A DNA stretch of 64,000 nucleotides, from assembly GCA_041432705.1 (NCBI GenBank), contig JAPWAE010000004.1:124001-188000 (forward strand), given 5' to 3'. Positions 15,950-23,622 of this stretch are shown one piece after another (position 1 is the stretch's first letter; every line of letters starts with the position of its first letter). The translations under genes and the position numbers were made by a program. Origin of the DNA: Pauljensenia sp018375675. GTDB taxonomy: Bacteria > Actinomycetota > Actinomycetes > Actinomycetales > Actinomycetaceae. The notes under the pieces are model-generated. The model did no database searches, was not told the DNA's origin, and saw only the letters and a program-made list of their open reading frames with translations.

Positions 15950-18799
15950 TTAATCACCCCCAACCTGGGCAATTACGAATGTCAGGTCCGTATCGCGCAT
16001 ATAACCGGCGAACTCGGGCCGAGAGTCAGGCCCGCATGAGCGCGTGCCGATGCCATCCTGGAAGGCGTCCAGCCACAGGAATGTACGCTCGCTGTCAGGC
16101 AGGTCCTCCCAGTGCGAGGCCTCGGCCAATTCACGCTCACTCCACGGCGAGGCACTCCAGCCCAGGGACGACGTCGGCACGACGAGGACATCGCCCGCAT
16201 CACCATGCAGACGGAGGGCTTCGAGGTCGAGGCGCTGACCACCTTCCTGAGGGCACACACTCACATCCCAGAGCTCGCGCACGGGAGCGTGCCCATATCC
16301 GCGAGCGCCACTCACGCGCATGTCGGAGTATCCGATGAGGGTGTCGCCGAGCCACGAGGCTTCCCAGTTCGATCCGGGCATCTCGATGCGCACGCCGAGG
16401 CGCGGGACGCGCTCGGGCCAGGCCCCGTAGGGCACGACGCGAGCAGACACAGACAGGGCCGGGGTCTCCCCCAGCAGAACTGGCCGATATTCCCAGGTGA
16501 GGGTGACGCCGAATTGCGCAACGGGCGGGGCCCAGCGCTCGACGACTCGCTGGCAGGCGCCATCCTCCTCGATGGATACGAGGCGTCGGCGCAGCAGGTG
16601 CAGGCGGGCCTGTTCCCATCGGGCTGCGTGCGAGGTCCCATGCTCGCCGCGCCCGACCCCGAGGGGACCGAGGTCGTCCTCGTCAATCCCCCAGTAGTCG
16701 ACGGGGCCGCGCCCGCGGTCGTTGTCGGTGGGGGCTCTAAAGACGCTGAGGTCCACGCTCACGGGCATGGTGCCGATCCGCGTGAGGCGCCCGCGCGCAT
16801 CAAGCGCGTAGGGGGCTGCCACATCATCGTCCGAGCGGACGACCGCGACGGGGGCGCCGAGGAGAGCGTGCAGTCGGGCCTCATCTGGGCCATGTCCGCG
16901 CGAGGACTCGACAGCCTTCGCGAGGGCCGGAGCATCCGGGGCCATCGCCTGAACCCACGACCAGGTGCCGGCGTAGGGGCGTGAGAGGGCATCGATGAGG
17001 CCGTCGCACACGAAGCTGCCGTCGTGGACCTCCTCGCCGAAGTCGCCGCCGTAGGACAGGGCTCGTCGCCCGTCGGGCAGGGTGCGCCACAGGGCATGGT
17101 CGCGCCATTCCCACACGAAGCCGCCGGCGTGGCGGGGGTGGTCCATCTGCGCGGCGTAGGCGGCGGCGTTTCCGGGGCCCGTTCCCATCGCGTGCAGGTA
17201 TTCGCACATGATGTAGGGGGCGCGGCGGATGCGCTCGCGCGCGGCGTCGTCAACCCGAGCAGCGACGTGCGTGGGGACGGCAACCTCGGCGTGGGGATCG
17301 CTCTCGTCGAGGACAGCGGCGACTTCCTCGAGGGTCGGGTACATGCGCGAGTAGATGTCCGTGTATTCGAGGGCGTGGTCGCCCTCGTAGTGGACGATCG
17401 CCCGCCGATTGGTGCGCTCGTGGACCCAGCGCGCGCAGGCGACCAGGTTCGCGCCGGTGCCGGACTCGTTGCCGAGGCTCCAGCTCATGATCGAGGGGTG
17501 GTTCTTGTCGCGCTCAAAGGCGCGGACCGTGCGGTCCATGTAGGCATCGGCCCAGCGCGGGTCGTCGGAGGGATTATCGATCCACTCCCCCGTCCCCTCG
17601 AATCCGTGGGTCTCGATGTCTCCTTCGAGCATGACCCACAGGCCAATCTCGTCGGCCAGGTCGAGCACTCGGGGGTGGGGCGGGTAGTGGGAGGTACGAA
17701 TCGCGTTGATTCCCATGGATTTCATGAGGGCGAGGTCCTCGCGCGCCCAGGCCTCGTCGAACACGCGCCCCTCGGCGGCACGCACCTCGTGACGGTTAAC
17801 CCCGTTGAGGGTCAGGGGCTCGCCGTTGGCCATGAGGACGCCGCCTTCGATGGACACGCGACGGAAGCCGATGCGCAGGGACCGCTCCCCCGCGTCGAGG
17901 CTTTCCGAGCCCTGGACGCTGACGCGCGCCTCGTAGAGGGCAGGGTCCTGTGCGCTCCACGGGCGCACGCTGCCCACTTCGATGCGGCCGCTGCGGTAGC
18001 GACCGTCATCGCCGCGTTCGAGCGAGCAGGCGAAAGACCAGAGGCCGTCGATGCTGAGATGCCCGGAGAGATGCGCCTCCTGGGCACCAAGCACCCGGGC
18101 TTCGATGGTCACATAACCCACCCCGGCCTCGTAGTCGGTGTCGATCCACAGGTCTTCGATGGCGCCGGGAACGAGGCGGCGCAGGCTCACCGAGCGGAAG
18201 ATGCCGGGCAGCCACCATTGGTCCTGATCCTCGAGGTAGGAGCCGGGGCTGAACTGGTGCACGCGCACGGTGATCGCATTGACGCCGGGGCGCACGACCT
18301 CGGTCACGTCGAACTCGTGGGCGAGGCGCGAGCCGCGCGCCATGCCGATCCACGTGCCGTTCACCCACACGGTGGCCTGGCTTTCGACGCCGTCGAAGCG
18401 CAGGCGAATGTGGCCACCCTGCCAGTCGGCGGGGAGCTCGAAGGTGCGACGGTAGTCGCCGACCGGATTGTCGTCGGGCGGGAAGGGCGGGTCAACCGGG
18501 AAGGGGAAGTCGACGTTCGTGTAGGCGGGGTGACCCCAGGCGCCCTCGTCTCGCAGGACCCAGTGGCTGGGCACGTCGATGGTGTCCGCGTCGTCGCCGA
18601 CTGAGGGCTCATCCCACGGCTGCTCAACGTTGACGAAGGGAGCGGGGTCACTGCCGTGATAGGCGAAGCTCCACATGCCATCGAGACTGAGGACCCCACA
18701 GTCGTCAGCGAGGTGCGCACGTGGCGGCACAAGCGCGCCTGCGCCGGGAGCATAGGAAGGTAGTATCGATATCACGTCTATGTGCCTTTCGGATGTCAT
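15950..18799 (-). CDS. lacZ: Beta-galactosidase, GH2 family (LacZ type)
   Basis: Hydrolyses terminal beta-galactosides in the cytoplasm; 949 residues, no signal peptide. It shows the N-terminal jelly-roll (VNGTWIGMARGSR), an Ig-like domain, and a TIM barrel with SWSLGNESGTG (acid/base Glu) and IMCEYLHAMGTG (nucleophile Glu), then FVWEWRDHAL. A C-terminal Bgal_small_N region follows (FRAPTDNDRG, DLTFVIAQVGG end). ATG 18799 is chosen for its GGAG 8 bases upstream and because it begins just before the conserved region; the frame runs further back over the operator. Divergent from the LacI-type gene, and upstream of the importer. Confidence 0.93.
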   Translation of the reverse strand: MTSERHIDVISILPSYAPGAGALVPPRAHLADDCGVLSLDGMWSFAYHGSDPAPFVNVEQPWDEPSVGDDADTIDVPSHWVLRDEGAWGHPAYTNVDFPFPVDPPFPPDDNPVGDYRRTFELPADWQGGHIRLRFDGVESQATVWVNGTWIGMARGSRLAHEFDVTEVVRPGVNAITVRVHQFSPGSYLEDQDQWWLPGIFRSVSLRRLVPGAIEDLWIDTDYEAGVGYVTIEARVLGAQEAHLSGHLSIDGLWSFACSLERGDDGRYRSGRIEVGSVRPWSAQDPALYEARVSVQGSESLDAGERSLRIGFRRVSIEGGVLMANGEPLTLNGVNRHEVRAAEGRVFDEAWAREDLALMKSMGINAIRTSHYPPHPRVLDLADEIGLWVMLEGDIETHGFEGTGEWIDNPSDDPRWADAYMDRTVRAFERDKNHPSIMSWSLGNESGTGANLVACARWVHERTNRRAIVHYEGDHALEYTDIYSRMYPTLEEVAAVLDESDPHAEVAVPTHVAARVDDAARERIRRAPYIMCEYLHAMGTGPGNAAAYAAQMDHPRHAGGFVWEWRDHALWRTLPDGRRALSYGGDFGEEVHDGSFVCDGLIDALSRPYAGTWSWVQAMAPDAPALAKAVESSRGHGPDEARLHALLGAPVAVVRSDDDVAAPYALDARGRLTRIGTMPVSVDLSVFRAPTDNDRGRGPVDYWGIDEDDLGPLGVGRGEHGTSHAARWEQARLHLLRRRLVSIEEDGACQRVVERWAPPVAQFGVTLTWEYRPVLLGETPALSVSARVVPYGAWPERVPRLGVRIEMPGSNWEASWLGDTLIGYSDMRVSGARGYGHAPVRELWDVSVCPQEGGQRLDLEALRLHGDAGDVLVVPTSSLGWSASPWSERELAEASHWEDLPDSERTFLWLDAFQDGIGTRSCGPDSRPEFAGYMRDTDLTFVIAQVGGD

Positions 18800-18813
18800 C
18801 GTCGAAACTCCGA

Positions 18814-18843
18814 TCGTCAGACACAAGACTAACACGTTATAGT
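18814..18843 (+). promoter_or_regulatory. lacZ/regulator divergent control region with LacI-type operator
   Basis: CTAACACGTTATAG at 18829-18842 matches the locus palindrome at 12 of 14 positions, left half perfect. It overlaps a plausible regulator promoter on the plus strand: TCGTCA (18814-18819), an 18-base spacer, TATAGT (18838-18843). Its position suits autoregulation and repression of lacZ. Confidence 0.65.
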
Positions 18844-18886
18844 TGTTGTGTTTCAACGAAACGCGACTGAGAATTGGGAGCCTTGC

Positions 18887-19969
18887 ATGGAGCGCGCAAC
18901 TCGGGCCGACGTCGCCCGCGCGGCAGGCGTCGCACCGTCGACCGTCTCGCTCGTCCTCAACGGACGAGGCCGGGACGTGAAGATCGCGCCCGCCACCATC
19001 GACCGCGTCAAGGCTGCCGCACGCGAGCTCAACTACATCCCCAACGCGGCCGCCCGATCACTGCGCCGGGGCAAGTCCCACCTCATCGCCCTCCTCATGG
19101 CCGAGCTGCCGGATGACCCCTTCGTGCCCGTCGTTCACACGGTCCTCACGACCGCGATGATCGACATTCAGCGCCACGGCTACCTGCTCCTCCCCCTGTT
19201 CCAGTCCGGCGACGGAGCCTCGGACGCTGAGGTCATCCGCGGCGTCCTGGGCGACACCCAGCTGGCCGGCATCATCCGCGAGACCACGTCGGCCGAGGCC
19301 TTCACCTCGCGCCTGCTTGCCAACCTCGGCATCCCCGTCGTCGCCATGTCGATGATCGAGGCCAACCCGACCGGATCAGAATCCTCCCTCATTCGCATCG
19401 ACGAGGGTGCCGGCGTGCGCGACGTTCTCTCTGACTGCGCGCTCATGGACCGATCGACCGGCACGGGCAGCGGGCGGGCGGTGTTCCTGGCTGGACCGAA
19501 CACGAACCACGCGCGCCAGAACCCGATCGCTCGCGCGTTCGGCACCGCGTTCACCCTCTACTCACTGCCCGACTGGGAACCCACCACGGCCTACCAGGCC
19601 GCGCTGCGCCTCCTCGACGAGGACCCATCAATCTCGCTCATCGCCCTGGCCGACGACTCGCAGGCCCCCGGCGTCTTCCAAGCCGCCGCAGACCTGGAAC
19701 TGTCAGCACCCGGGGACCTGTCGATCCTCGGCTTCGGCAACCAGGACCACCGCAGCGCCTCCGCGCTCGGCCTCACGACCGTCGAGTGGCCCCTGAAGGA
19801 CATGACCGAGGCTGCCGTCTCCTCGATCATCAACGTGATCGAGGGGCGCTCCCCCATGACCGATGTTCACCCCAGCGCATCCATCGACGAGGATTCTGCG
19901 GACGGGACACCAATCGCGACGATCCCGACGCGCCCGGTCTGGCGCTCGTCGGTGGCCAGGCGCGCATAG
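18887..19969 (+). CDS. LacI-family transcriptional regulator
   Basis: 360-residue DNA-binding repressor. The N-terminal helix-turn-helix and hinge are clear: TRADVARAAGVAPSTVSLVLNG at about residues 4-25, with YIPNAAARSLRRGKSH as the hinge. A periplasmic-binding-protein-like effector domain follows, with dimer-type strands. Start ATG 18887 has GGGAG 6 bases upstream. It is divergent from lacZ, and its own promoter carries one of three related palindromes in the locus, so it very likely controls lacZ, the importer and the secreted hydrolase. The effector ligand is unknown. A C-terminal tail (IDEDSADGTPIA) is not conserved. Confidence 0.94.
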   Translation: MERATRADVARAAGVAPSTVSLVLNGRGRDVKIAPATIDRVKAAARELNYIPNAAARSLRRGKSHLIALLMAELPDDPFVPVVHTVLTTAMIDIQRHGYLLLPLFQSGDGASDAEVIRGVLGDTQLAGIIRETTSAEAFTSRLLANLGIPVVAMSMIEANPTGSESSLIRIDEGAGVRDVLSDCALMDRSTGTGSGRAVFLAGPNTNHARQNPIARAFGTAFTLYSLPDWEPTTAYQAALRLLDEDPSISLIALADDSQAPGVFQAAADLELSAPGDLSILGFGNQDHRSASALGLTTVEWPLKDMTEAAVSSIINVIEGRSPMTDVHPSASIDEDSADGTPIATIPTRPVWRSSVARRA

Positions 19970-20063
19970 GAGACGCACTCCCTCGCCGCGTCGGCAGTCG
20001 CGAACTTATTCCCCCACCCGTCCAGACGCACACACCCATTGCTGACACGGTCCCACCGGAAAC

Positions 20064-20092
20064 GTCACAAATAGTGACAGGGAAACTATGAT
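20064..20092 (+). promoter_or_regulatory. Probable promoter of the 20124 gene
   Basis: GTCACA (20064-20069), a 17-base spacer and TATGAT (20087-20092); a start site near 20099 precedes the AGGAGA ribosome-binding site at 20113-20118. Confidence 0.65.
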
Positions 20093-20123
20093 GGGTGCAT
20101 TCCGACCTTTGCAGGAGAGTGTC

Positions 20124-21329
20124 ATGAGCGACAACGAGCTACCGCCCACCCCACACGATGTCCAGTTCACCGTCGCGACGCGTGACGGCCAGCCGGCCCA
20201 AGGGCTCATCGCTGTCACAGGACGCACGCGCGACGCCCTCATCGCGAGCCTGACGAACAGCCTCGCCGCGACAGGCAAGTACACCCCCGATGCCCGGGCT
20301 GTCTCCCCTCAGGTCCTCGGCTCGACAGCCTCGACGGCGACCGCTGTCGCCTCCACTGCAGCATCTGCAGCAATCGCCCCGACCCTCTTCATGGCCACGG
20401 CCAATCCCGCGACGCTCATGCAGCTCGGCTCCGGCGTTGGTTCCGCAGTCATGGGAGCCGGCGGCATCGTCGCCCAGGCGCCCTTCATTCCCGTCGCCGC
20501 CTCGATGCCTGTCGTCGCTCCACTCGCGCTCATGGGGGTTGTTAACACAGCCGTGACCATGCGCCAGTTCCAGGCAGTCAACGCCAAGCTGGACACTATC
20601 GCGAACTCTCTCACCAACCTCCTCGTGCGCGTGGACATCACGCAGATCGCCGGACTCATCGCTGCCTCGAAAACCCTGGGCGACATCACCGAGGAATACG
20701 GCGAGCTCGGGCACTTTACCCCGTCCATGACGGCCCGTTTCGCGGTGGCCGAACAATCCCTCGCGGCCGTCGCGCGACGCCAGGAGCTACTGCTCCTGTC
20801 CGCGGAAAGCCGCGCTCTGGACACCGACACGCCCATCGACGATGTCATCCGCGATGTCAACGCCGCCGGACTGGCATACATTACCGAGGTCCAGGTGCAC
20901 GCCCTGCACGTAGCGCTCGCCCTGCAGGAGTGCCCGGCACTGGTCACCAAACGCACGCAGCAGCTGACAGAGTGCATCGCTCACACCAACGACCGATGGA
21001 GCGAACTGAAGAACTTGTCGGAGAGAGTGAAGGCCAAGATCACAGAGTACGAGGAGGCCGAGCAGAAGAAGTCGTGGCGCGAGCAGGGCAAGGAATACTG
21101 GAAAGGCTCGACTCTCGATATGCCTGCTTTAAAGGAACGCCGCGAGAAGATCCTCGAAAACGAAAAGACCCTCATCGATGAACACGGTTCGAAGCTGGAG
21201 GCCTTCAAGGACCTGTCACAGAGCCTGCGAGAGCAGCAGGAATCCCGCGCGACGCTCGTCTACTGGCGCGACGATGCGGGAGAGCATTCTTTCCTCACCG
21301 AGCAGCTGAGCATCGATCCCTCCCGTTAA
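20124..21329 (+). CDS. Protein of unknown function with Gly/Ala-rich hydrophobic core and coiled-coil tail
   Basis: I do not recognise this 401-residue protein. No signal peptide is visible. Residues 1-60 are polar. About 60-150 is a Gly/Ala/Thr-rich stretch (ASTAASAAIAPTLFMATANP, GSGVGSAVMGAGGIV, then VVAPLALMGVV) able to form one or more glycine-zipper-like membrane helices. From about 150 on it is helical and charged, with QFQAVNAKLDTIANSLTNLL and a long Glu/Lys-rich coiled-coil-like C-terminus. This layout resembles membrane-active helical proteins, but a toxin or stress role is speculation. Start ATG 20124 has AGGAGA 5 bases upstream. It lies between the LacI gene and two duplicated unknown genes, same strand. 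Confidence 0.75.
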   Translation: MSDNELPPTPHDVQFTVATRDGQPAQGLIAVTGRTRDALIASLTNSLAATGKYTPDARAVSPQVLGSTASTATAVASTAASAAIAPTLFMATANPATLMQLGSGVGSAVMGAGGIVAQAPFIPVAASMPVVAPLALMGVVNTAVTMRQFQAVNAKLDTIANSLTNLLVRVDITQIAGLIAASKTLGDITEEYGELGHFTPSMTARFAVAEQSLAAVARRQELLLLSAESRALDTDTPIDDVIRDVNAAGLAYITEVQVHALHVALALQECPALVTKRTQQLTECIAHTNDRWSELKNLSERVKAKITEYEEAEQKKSWREQGKEYWKGSTLDMPALKERREKILENEKTLIDEHGSKLEAFKDLSQSLREQQESRATLVYWRDDAGEHSFLTEQLSIDPSR

Positions 21330-21414
21330 GCATCCATTGACAGTTCACCTTTACACATGCCCACGCAGCACCGACGCGACACCGAGCGCCAATGCGCCAC
21401 ACCCACATGCGCTC

Positions 21415-21420
21415 TAAAGT
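21415..21420 (+). promoter_or_regulatory. -10 element suggesting leaderless transcription of unknown paralog 1
   Basis: TAAAGT ends exactly 6 bases before the ATG at 21427, with no ribosome-binding site between. The duplicate gene keeps the same geometry (TACAGT, 22522-22527). Confidence 0.5.
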
Positions 21421-21426
21421 GGTCCC

Positions 21427-22359
21427 ATGGATGCCGAATACGCCCTCAATAAGTCCCTGCCCTATCTGACGAGCAGGCTCGAAGACGCCGGCTTCACGGT
21501 TCAAGTTGGTTTCAACCAAACCAAGGGCACGATATTCCTCCTCCTCAACGATTCCGTGAAGTGCAGCATTCATGAACTCATGAACAAGCTGATATATGCG
21601 GAGCCGGACGTGCACCGCATTCTGATAGAGCTGTGGGTCCCGCTCCTCATCAAGCAGGCACGCATCGGCGAGACGATCCTGAACAATCCTGACGAGCTAC
21701 GTCGACGCATACGCACCGAGTTCGGCGCTTTCGATGTTGCCACAACCCCACTGCACTCTTACGCCCGCCAATACCCCAGTGGAATCGTGCTGGTACTCAG
21801 CCTCGACTACGAGAATTCCCCGTTCAGATTGGACGACGTACAGCTGGATCAGTGCTCACTGAGCGTCGATGAGCTCTTTTATTACGCACAAAAGAACACC
21901 GACGACCTCCCCATCGAGCGCATCCAGCAGTTCGGGCCGTTCACCTGTATTTCGGCGCAATCCACGTTCGTCACGGCGAAGGCCGCGAACATGCCCGAAC
22001 TCATGTCGCGTTTCCTCATCCATGCGCCGCACGGCCTATTCTTTATGGTCCCGGCGAACCACATGTTGTACTACGTCCCCGCTGACCCCGCGAATATTTC
22101 GGAGCAACTCACGGACCTTGCGAAAATCAGCCGCCTCCCCGTCATCAGCGCGGGCAGGGAGGACCCGGATGCCGTTCTGAGCCGCGACATCTTCTATTAT
22201 TCGCCGGAAGGAACGTACGAGACGATCACGCAGGGTGACAATCCGGCGCTCGAGGAGTTCTTCACGAATCCATACATCGACGCCGAGGCCGTCCGCACCT
22301 GCGTCGATCAGTACCTTTCCCCCTCCCCCGCTTTCCGGGCGCGATTCGCATTGCCCTAG
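21427..22359 (+). CDS. Unknown protein, tandem paralog 1 (possibly DUF1444/YtpQ-like)
   Basis: A 310-residue cytoplasmic protein with no signal peptide or membrane helix. It begins with a helix then a two-strand element (LTSRLEDAGFTVQVGFNQTK). The second half has LSVDELFYYAQKNTDDL, a central strand-rich part, VPANHMLYYVPA and RDIFYYSPEGTYETIT. This order loosely recalls the DUF1444 (YtpQ) fold, which I offer tentatively. The C-terminal third is nearly identical to the next gene, and both are exactly 310 residues. ATG 21427 is the only sensible start: it aligns with the paralog's first residues (MDAEYALNK / MDPEYVFNK). Followed by a 40-base perfect palindrome. Confidence 0.85.
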   Translation: MDAEYALNKSLPYLTSRLEDAGFTVQVGFNQTKGTIFLLLNDSVKCSIHELMNKLIYAEPDVHRILIELWVPLLIKQARIGETILNNPDELRRRIRTEFGAFDVATTPLHSYARQYPSGIVLVLSLDYENSPFRLDDVQLDQCSLSVDELFYYAQKNTDDLPIERIQQFGPFTCISAQSTFVTAKAANMPELMSRFLIHAPHGLFFMVPANHMLYYVPADPANISEQLTDLAKISRLPVISAGREDPDAVLSRDIFYYSPEGTYETITQGDNPALEEFFTNPYIDAEAVRTCVDQYLSPSPAFRARFALP

Positions 22360-22407
22360 TCGCGAGTCCGACGCGGGGGACACATCGGAGGATCCTCAAC
22401 ACGACGT

Positions 22408-22447
22408 GAGGGAGGGGCGGATGCCAATTGGCATCCGCCCCTCCCTC
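22408..22447 (+). terminator. Terminator after unknown paralog 1
   Basis: A 40-base perfect palindrome centred on AATT (GAGGGAGGGGCGGATGCC and its complement), 48 bases past the stop. It is able to form a long hairpin or a cruciform. Confidence 0.8.
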
Positions 22448-22521
22448 GCGTCCACGCTTTGCTCCGGGAACTTCGCTTCTCTTGTACCGGACTCCCGACA
22501 CATCAACACCCGGACCGCGAC

Positions 22522-22527
22522 TACAGT
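22522..22527 (+). promoter_or_regulatory. -10 element suggesting leaderless transcription of unknown paralog 2
   Basis: TACAGT ends 6 bases before the ATG at 22534, the same spacing as in paralog 1; no ribosome-binding site is present. Confidence 0.5.
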
Positions 22528-22533
22528 GGCCCC

Positions 22534-23466
22534 ATGGATCCCGAATACGTATTCAATAAGGCCCTGCCCTATCTGACGAGCAAGCTCGAAGACGCCGGCC
22601 TCACGGTTCAGCTTGGCTTCAACAAAACCGAGCGCACAATGTTCCTCCTCCTCAACGATTCCGTGAAGTGCGGCATTAATCAACTCATCAACGAGCTGCT
22701 AGATGCGGAACCGGACGCGCACCACGATCTGATGGATCCGTGGGTTCCGTACCTCATCGAGCGGACACGCATCGACGAAACCATCCTGAACAAACCCGAC
22801 GAGCTACGTCGACTCATACGCACCGAGTTCTGCACTGCCGACGCTGTCGCACACCCGCAGTTTTCTTACGCCCGCCAATACCCCGGCGGCCTCGCGCTGA
22901 CGCTCAGCCTCGACTGCCCGACACCCCTGTTCAGGCTGAAAGACGAACAGCTGGCCCAATGCCCCCTGAGCATCGACGAGCTCTTCCATTGCGCACAAAA
23001 GAACACCGACGACCTCCCCATCGAGCGCATCCAGCAGTTCGGGCCCTTCACCTGCCTGTCGGCGCAATCCCCGTTCGTCACGGCGAAGGCCGCGAACATA
23101 CCCGCGCTCATGTCGCGTTTCCCCATCCAGGCACCGCACGGCCTGTTCTTTACGATCCCGGCGAACCACATGATGTACTACGCCCCCGCCGACCCCGCGA
23201 ACATTTCGAAGCAGCTCTGGGATCTCGCGATCTTCGGCCGCGTCCCCGTCCTCACCACGGCCAAGCAGCGCCCGGAGGCTGTTGTGAGCCGCGACATCTT
23301 CTACTACTCGCCGGAAGGAACGTACGAGACGATCACGCAGGGCGATAACCCGGCCATCCAGGAGTTGTTCACGAATCAAGACATCGACGCCGAGACCGTG
23401 CGCACCTGCGTCGATCAGTACCTGTCCCCCTCCCCCGCTTTCCGGGCGCGATTCGACTTGCCCTAG
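22534..23466 (+). CDS. Unknown protein, tandem paralog 2 (possibly DUF1444/YtpQ-like)
   Basis: 310 residues, collinear with paralog 1 without gaps. Differences cluster in the first 200 residues, for example in the loop after RRLIRTEF. The segments PIERIQQFGPFTC, RDIFYYSPEGTYETITQGDN and DQYLSPSPAFRARF are almost unchanged, pointing to a constrained interaction or active surface there. It carries extra cysteines not shared with paralog 1. The start ATG 22534 is fixed by alignment to paralog 1. Convergent with the DUF4862-like gene across a terminator. Function unknown; no partner is evident besides the 20124 gene upstream on the same strand. Confidence 0.85.
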   Translation: MDPEYVFNKALPYLTSKLEDAGLTVQLGFNKTERTMFLLLNDSVKCGINQLINELLDAEPDAHHDLMDPWVPYLIERTRIDETILNKPDELRRLIRTEFCTADAVAHPQFSYARQYPGGLALTLSLDCPTPLFRLKDEQLAQCPLSIDELFHCAQKNTDDLPIERIQQFGPFTCLSAQSPFVTAKAANIPALMSRFPIQAPHGLFFTIPANHMMYYAPADPANISKQLWDLAIFGRVPVLTTAKQRPEAVVSRDIFYYSPEGTYETITQGDNPAIQELFTNQDIDAETVRTCVDQYLSPSPAFRARFDLP

Positions 23467-23515
23467 TCGCGAGTCCGACGCGAGGGACGCATCGCAGGAT
23501 CCTCGACATGACGCA

Positions 23516-23551
23516 GGGAGGGGCGGATGCCAGTTGGCATCCGCCCCTCCC
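23516..23551. terminator. Terminator between unknown paralog 2 and the DUF4862-like gene
   Basis: Perfect 16-base stem GGGAGGGGCGGATGCC / GGCATCCGCCCCTCCC with a 4-base loop between convergent genes. It is the duplicate of 22408-22447. Confidence 0.8.
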
Positions 23552-23622
23552 TCACACGTGCGCCTCGTGCCGGGCGCCTCCCGCACGCTCACAAAATGCG
23601 AGAGCGACGCCCGGCGACGCTG

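Larger units (their letters stand above)
21411..23555 (+). repeat. Tandem duplication of about 1.1 kb (gene plus promoter plus terminator)
   Basis: Two head-to-tail copies with start codons 1107 bases apart (21427 and 22534). Each copy holds the -10 element, the 310-codon gene, a conserved post-stop segment beginning CCCTAGTCGCGAGTCCGACG, and a hairpin with the same GGATGCC / GGCATCC core. Confidence 0.9.
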
